Shown piece after piece: positions 53,830 to 64,000 of a DNA stretch of 64,000 nucleotides. Origin of the DNA: Lutjanus erythropterus (lineage: Eukaryota > Chordata > Actinopteri > Lutjaniformes > Lutjanidae); contig CM034606.1 of NCBI GenBank assembly GCA_020091685.1, forward strand, positions 17,810,695 to 17,874,694, read 5' to 3'. Each line of letters begins with the position of its first letter. The stretch's first letter is position 1. The notes under the pieces were generated by a model. It did not search any database. It saw nothing but the letters and a program-made list of their open reading frames with translations, and was not told the origin of the DNA. The translations under genes were made by a program, and so were the position numbers.

Positions 53830-54051
53830 CCCGCCTCTTTTCCTATGAAAAATGCCATGATTGGTTCCCATTTTCCTGCCGTCAAGGTGCAGCAGCTGCC
53901 TACAACAACGAAGTGAAAGTAAACCAATAACCGGACGATAAACGATCGGAGTGATGTGTGGCCAGTGGATAAATGGTTGTATATGAAAATAAATAAATAA
54001 TTATGTAATCCATCTAAGTCTCAGAAGTCTTACACAAAGAGGGACATGCTT
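53830..54051 (+). promoter_or_regulatory. Likely parg promoter and 5' non-coding exon
   Basis: A GC-box-like CCCGCCTC (53830-53837), an inverted CCAAT box (GATTGGT, 53859-53865) and a direct CCAAT (53924-53928) cluster within 100 bp. A splice donor follows at 54051/54052 (GCTT then GTAAGT), so the first exon appears non-coding. The transcription start is inferred, not visible. Confidence 0.5.
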
Positions 54052-54795
54052 GTAAGTTCTATCTCTTCGTTTTTCATGGAGACAGCATTGCTAGCTTGAG
54101 CAGGTTGAGTTACGTTAGTGCTATCTCCAACAATCGGAGCTAGCGAATAAAAGCTAACGTTTAGGTTTTTAGCCAATCAAAGCTAAGATAGCTAAAGATG
54201 ACTTGTTTTTTTTTTGTCCCACAGAATGTGTTCGCATCAAGGTATTAAGCTTCTGGTCAAGTCCCTCTGAAAAAAAAGGTCGTGTACTGTTAGCCGAGTA
54301 ACTATTTTTATATTTTTTTTACCATGAAGGTAATTACAAAAGTATAAGGTTGGTTAGGGTTAGTTAGCTAGCTCATTGTAGCTTTGTCCCAGCACCAGCC
54401 TTTTTCGGCTGCCGAGTGTATGCTTGTTTTTACGAAATAAGACTGAGAAACTGGAACTGATATCTGAGACAGGAGTCTGGATTGAAAGCAACAACTCACC
54501 CCTGGCGAGATGTGCAGCCTCATAACCTGAGAAAGTGGACCAAACAAAGTCAAAAAATACTGCTCCAAGTTTTAGTGGTTGTTCCTACCACAAGTCTGAG
54601 TCTAGCTTTAGCGCAGACATAAAACAAGCTTTATATTTGGCCCTGCGTGACGTGTATTGACACTGGGGACTATGTAGCTATAGCACAACTGTTTAGGCAT
54701 GTATAAAATTATTGAAAAATTGCAGCTAATAGATATGTGAATAATATTCTTTCTCAAGCAGTTCGTGTTGATTCATCTTGTCTGACCTGTCAAAG

Positions 54796-63849
<9,054 letters not shown>

Positions 63850-64000
63850 GTAAGTGCATTTACTGCTTTATGCATGGAGAGTCATGTTTGGAGAATTTGC
63901 AGGAGTTTTGTGAGGAAACTGAAAGATGTCACGATACAGTAGATTGTGGTTTTAAAAAGGCAATCAAATTATCAGCAGGGTTATGGTACACACTTAGAAA

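Larger units (their letters stand above)
52812..54795. other. myof 3' UTR and myof-parg spacer
   Basis: The first 700 bp form the likely myof 3' UTR, with candidate poly(A) signals listed separately. The second half holds an (ATT)n microsatellite and the parg promoter and 5' non-coding exon. No additional gene recognised. Confidence 0.6.

Overview
The window is nuclear DNA of a vertebrate, almost certainly a teleost (percomorph-like) fish. Six spliced protein-coding genes can be followed exon by exon. Introns are short and GT-AG, and the spacers hold short dispersed repeats of kinds I recognise from fish genomes. No prokaryotic operon, CRISPR array, rRNA or tRNA was seen.

Layout. The minus strand carries lgi1 (1-4753, 3' end outside the window), pde6c (11717-17485, 22 exons, complete), ffar4 (19159-21677, 3 exons, complete) and cep55 (24422-27582, 7 coding exons). 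The plus strand carries myof (29608-52811, 54 exons, complete) and parg (54796-63849, first seven coding exons, continues beyond the window). cep55 and myof are divergent, with a 2 kb gap between their start codons. Order and relative orientation of myof, cep55, ffar4, pde6c and lgi1 match the block I recall from human 10q23.33. The two genes I recall interleaved there on the opposite strand, RBP4 and FRA10AC1, are not visible. parg next to myof is also not the mammalian arrangement as I recall it.

The exon models were built by hand from splice sites, reading phase and remembered family sequences, and were cross-checked by length. pde6c sums to 2541 nt (846 aa), ffar4 to 1020 nt (339 aa) and myof to 6159 nt (2052 aa), with no internal stop or phase break. 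The clear exception is cep55: a TAG sits exactly where the family has a Glu codon before the C-terminal CPxC zinc finger. The downstream frame stays open for 38 codons and still encodes a recognisable C-C-H-C finger.

The genes do not form one pathway. They are a neighbourhood of a secreted synaptic protein, the cone phosphodiesterase, a fatty-acid receptor, an abscission protein, a membrane-repair ferlin and a poly(ADP-ribose) hydrolase. Spacers and introns contain terminal-inverted-repeat elements in several families, two decayed LINE fragments inside myof, a hairpin insertion flanked by a perfect 14-bp direct repeat, and microsatellites. I found no convincing new multi-gene system. The most promising lead is the cep55 stop codon, followed by the pde6c and ffar4 C-termini and the repeat at the cep55/myof promoter.
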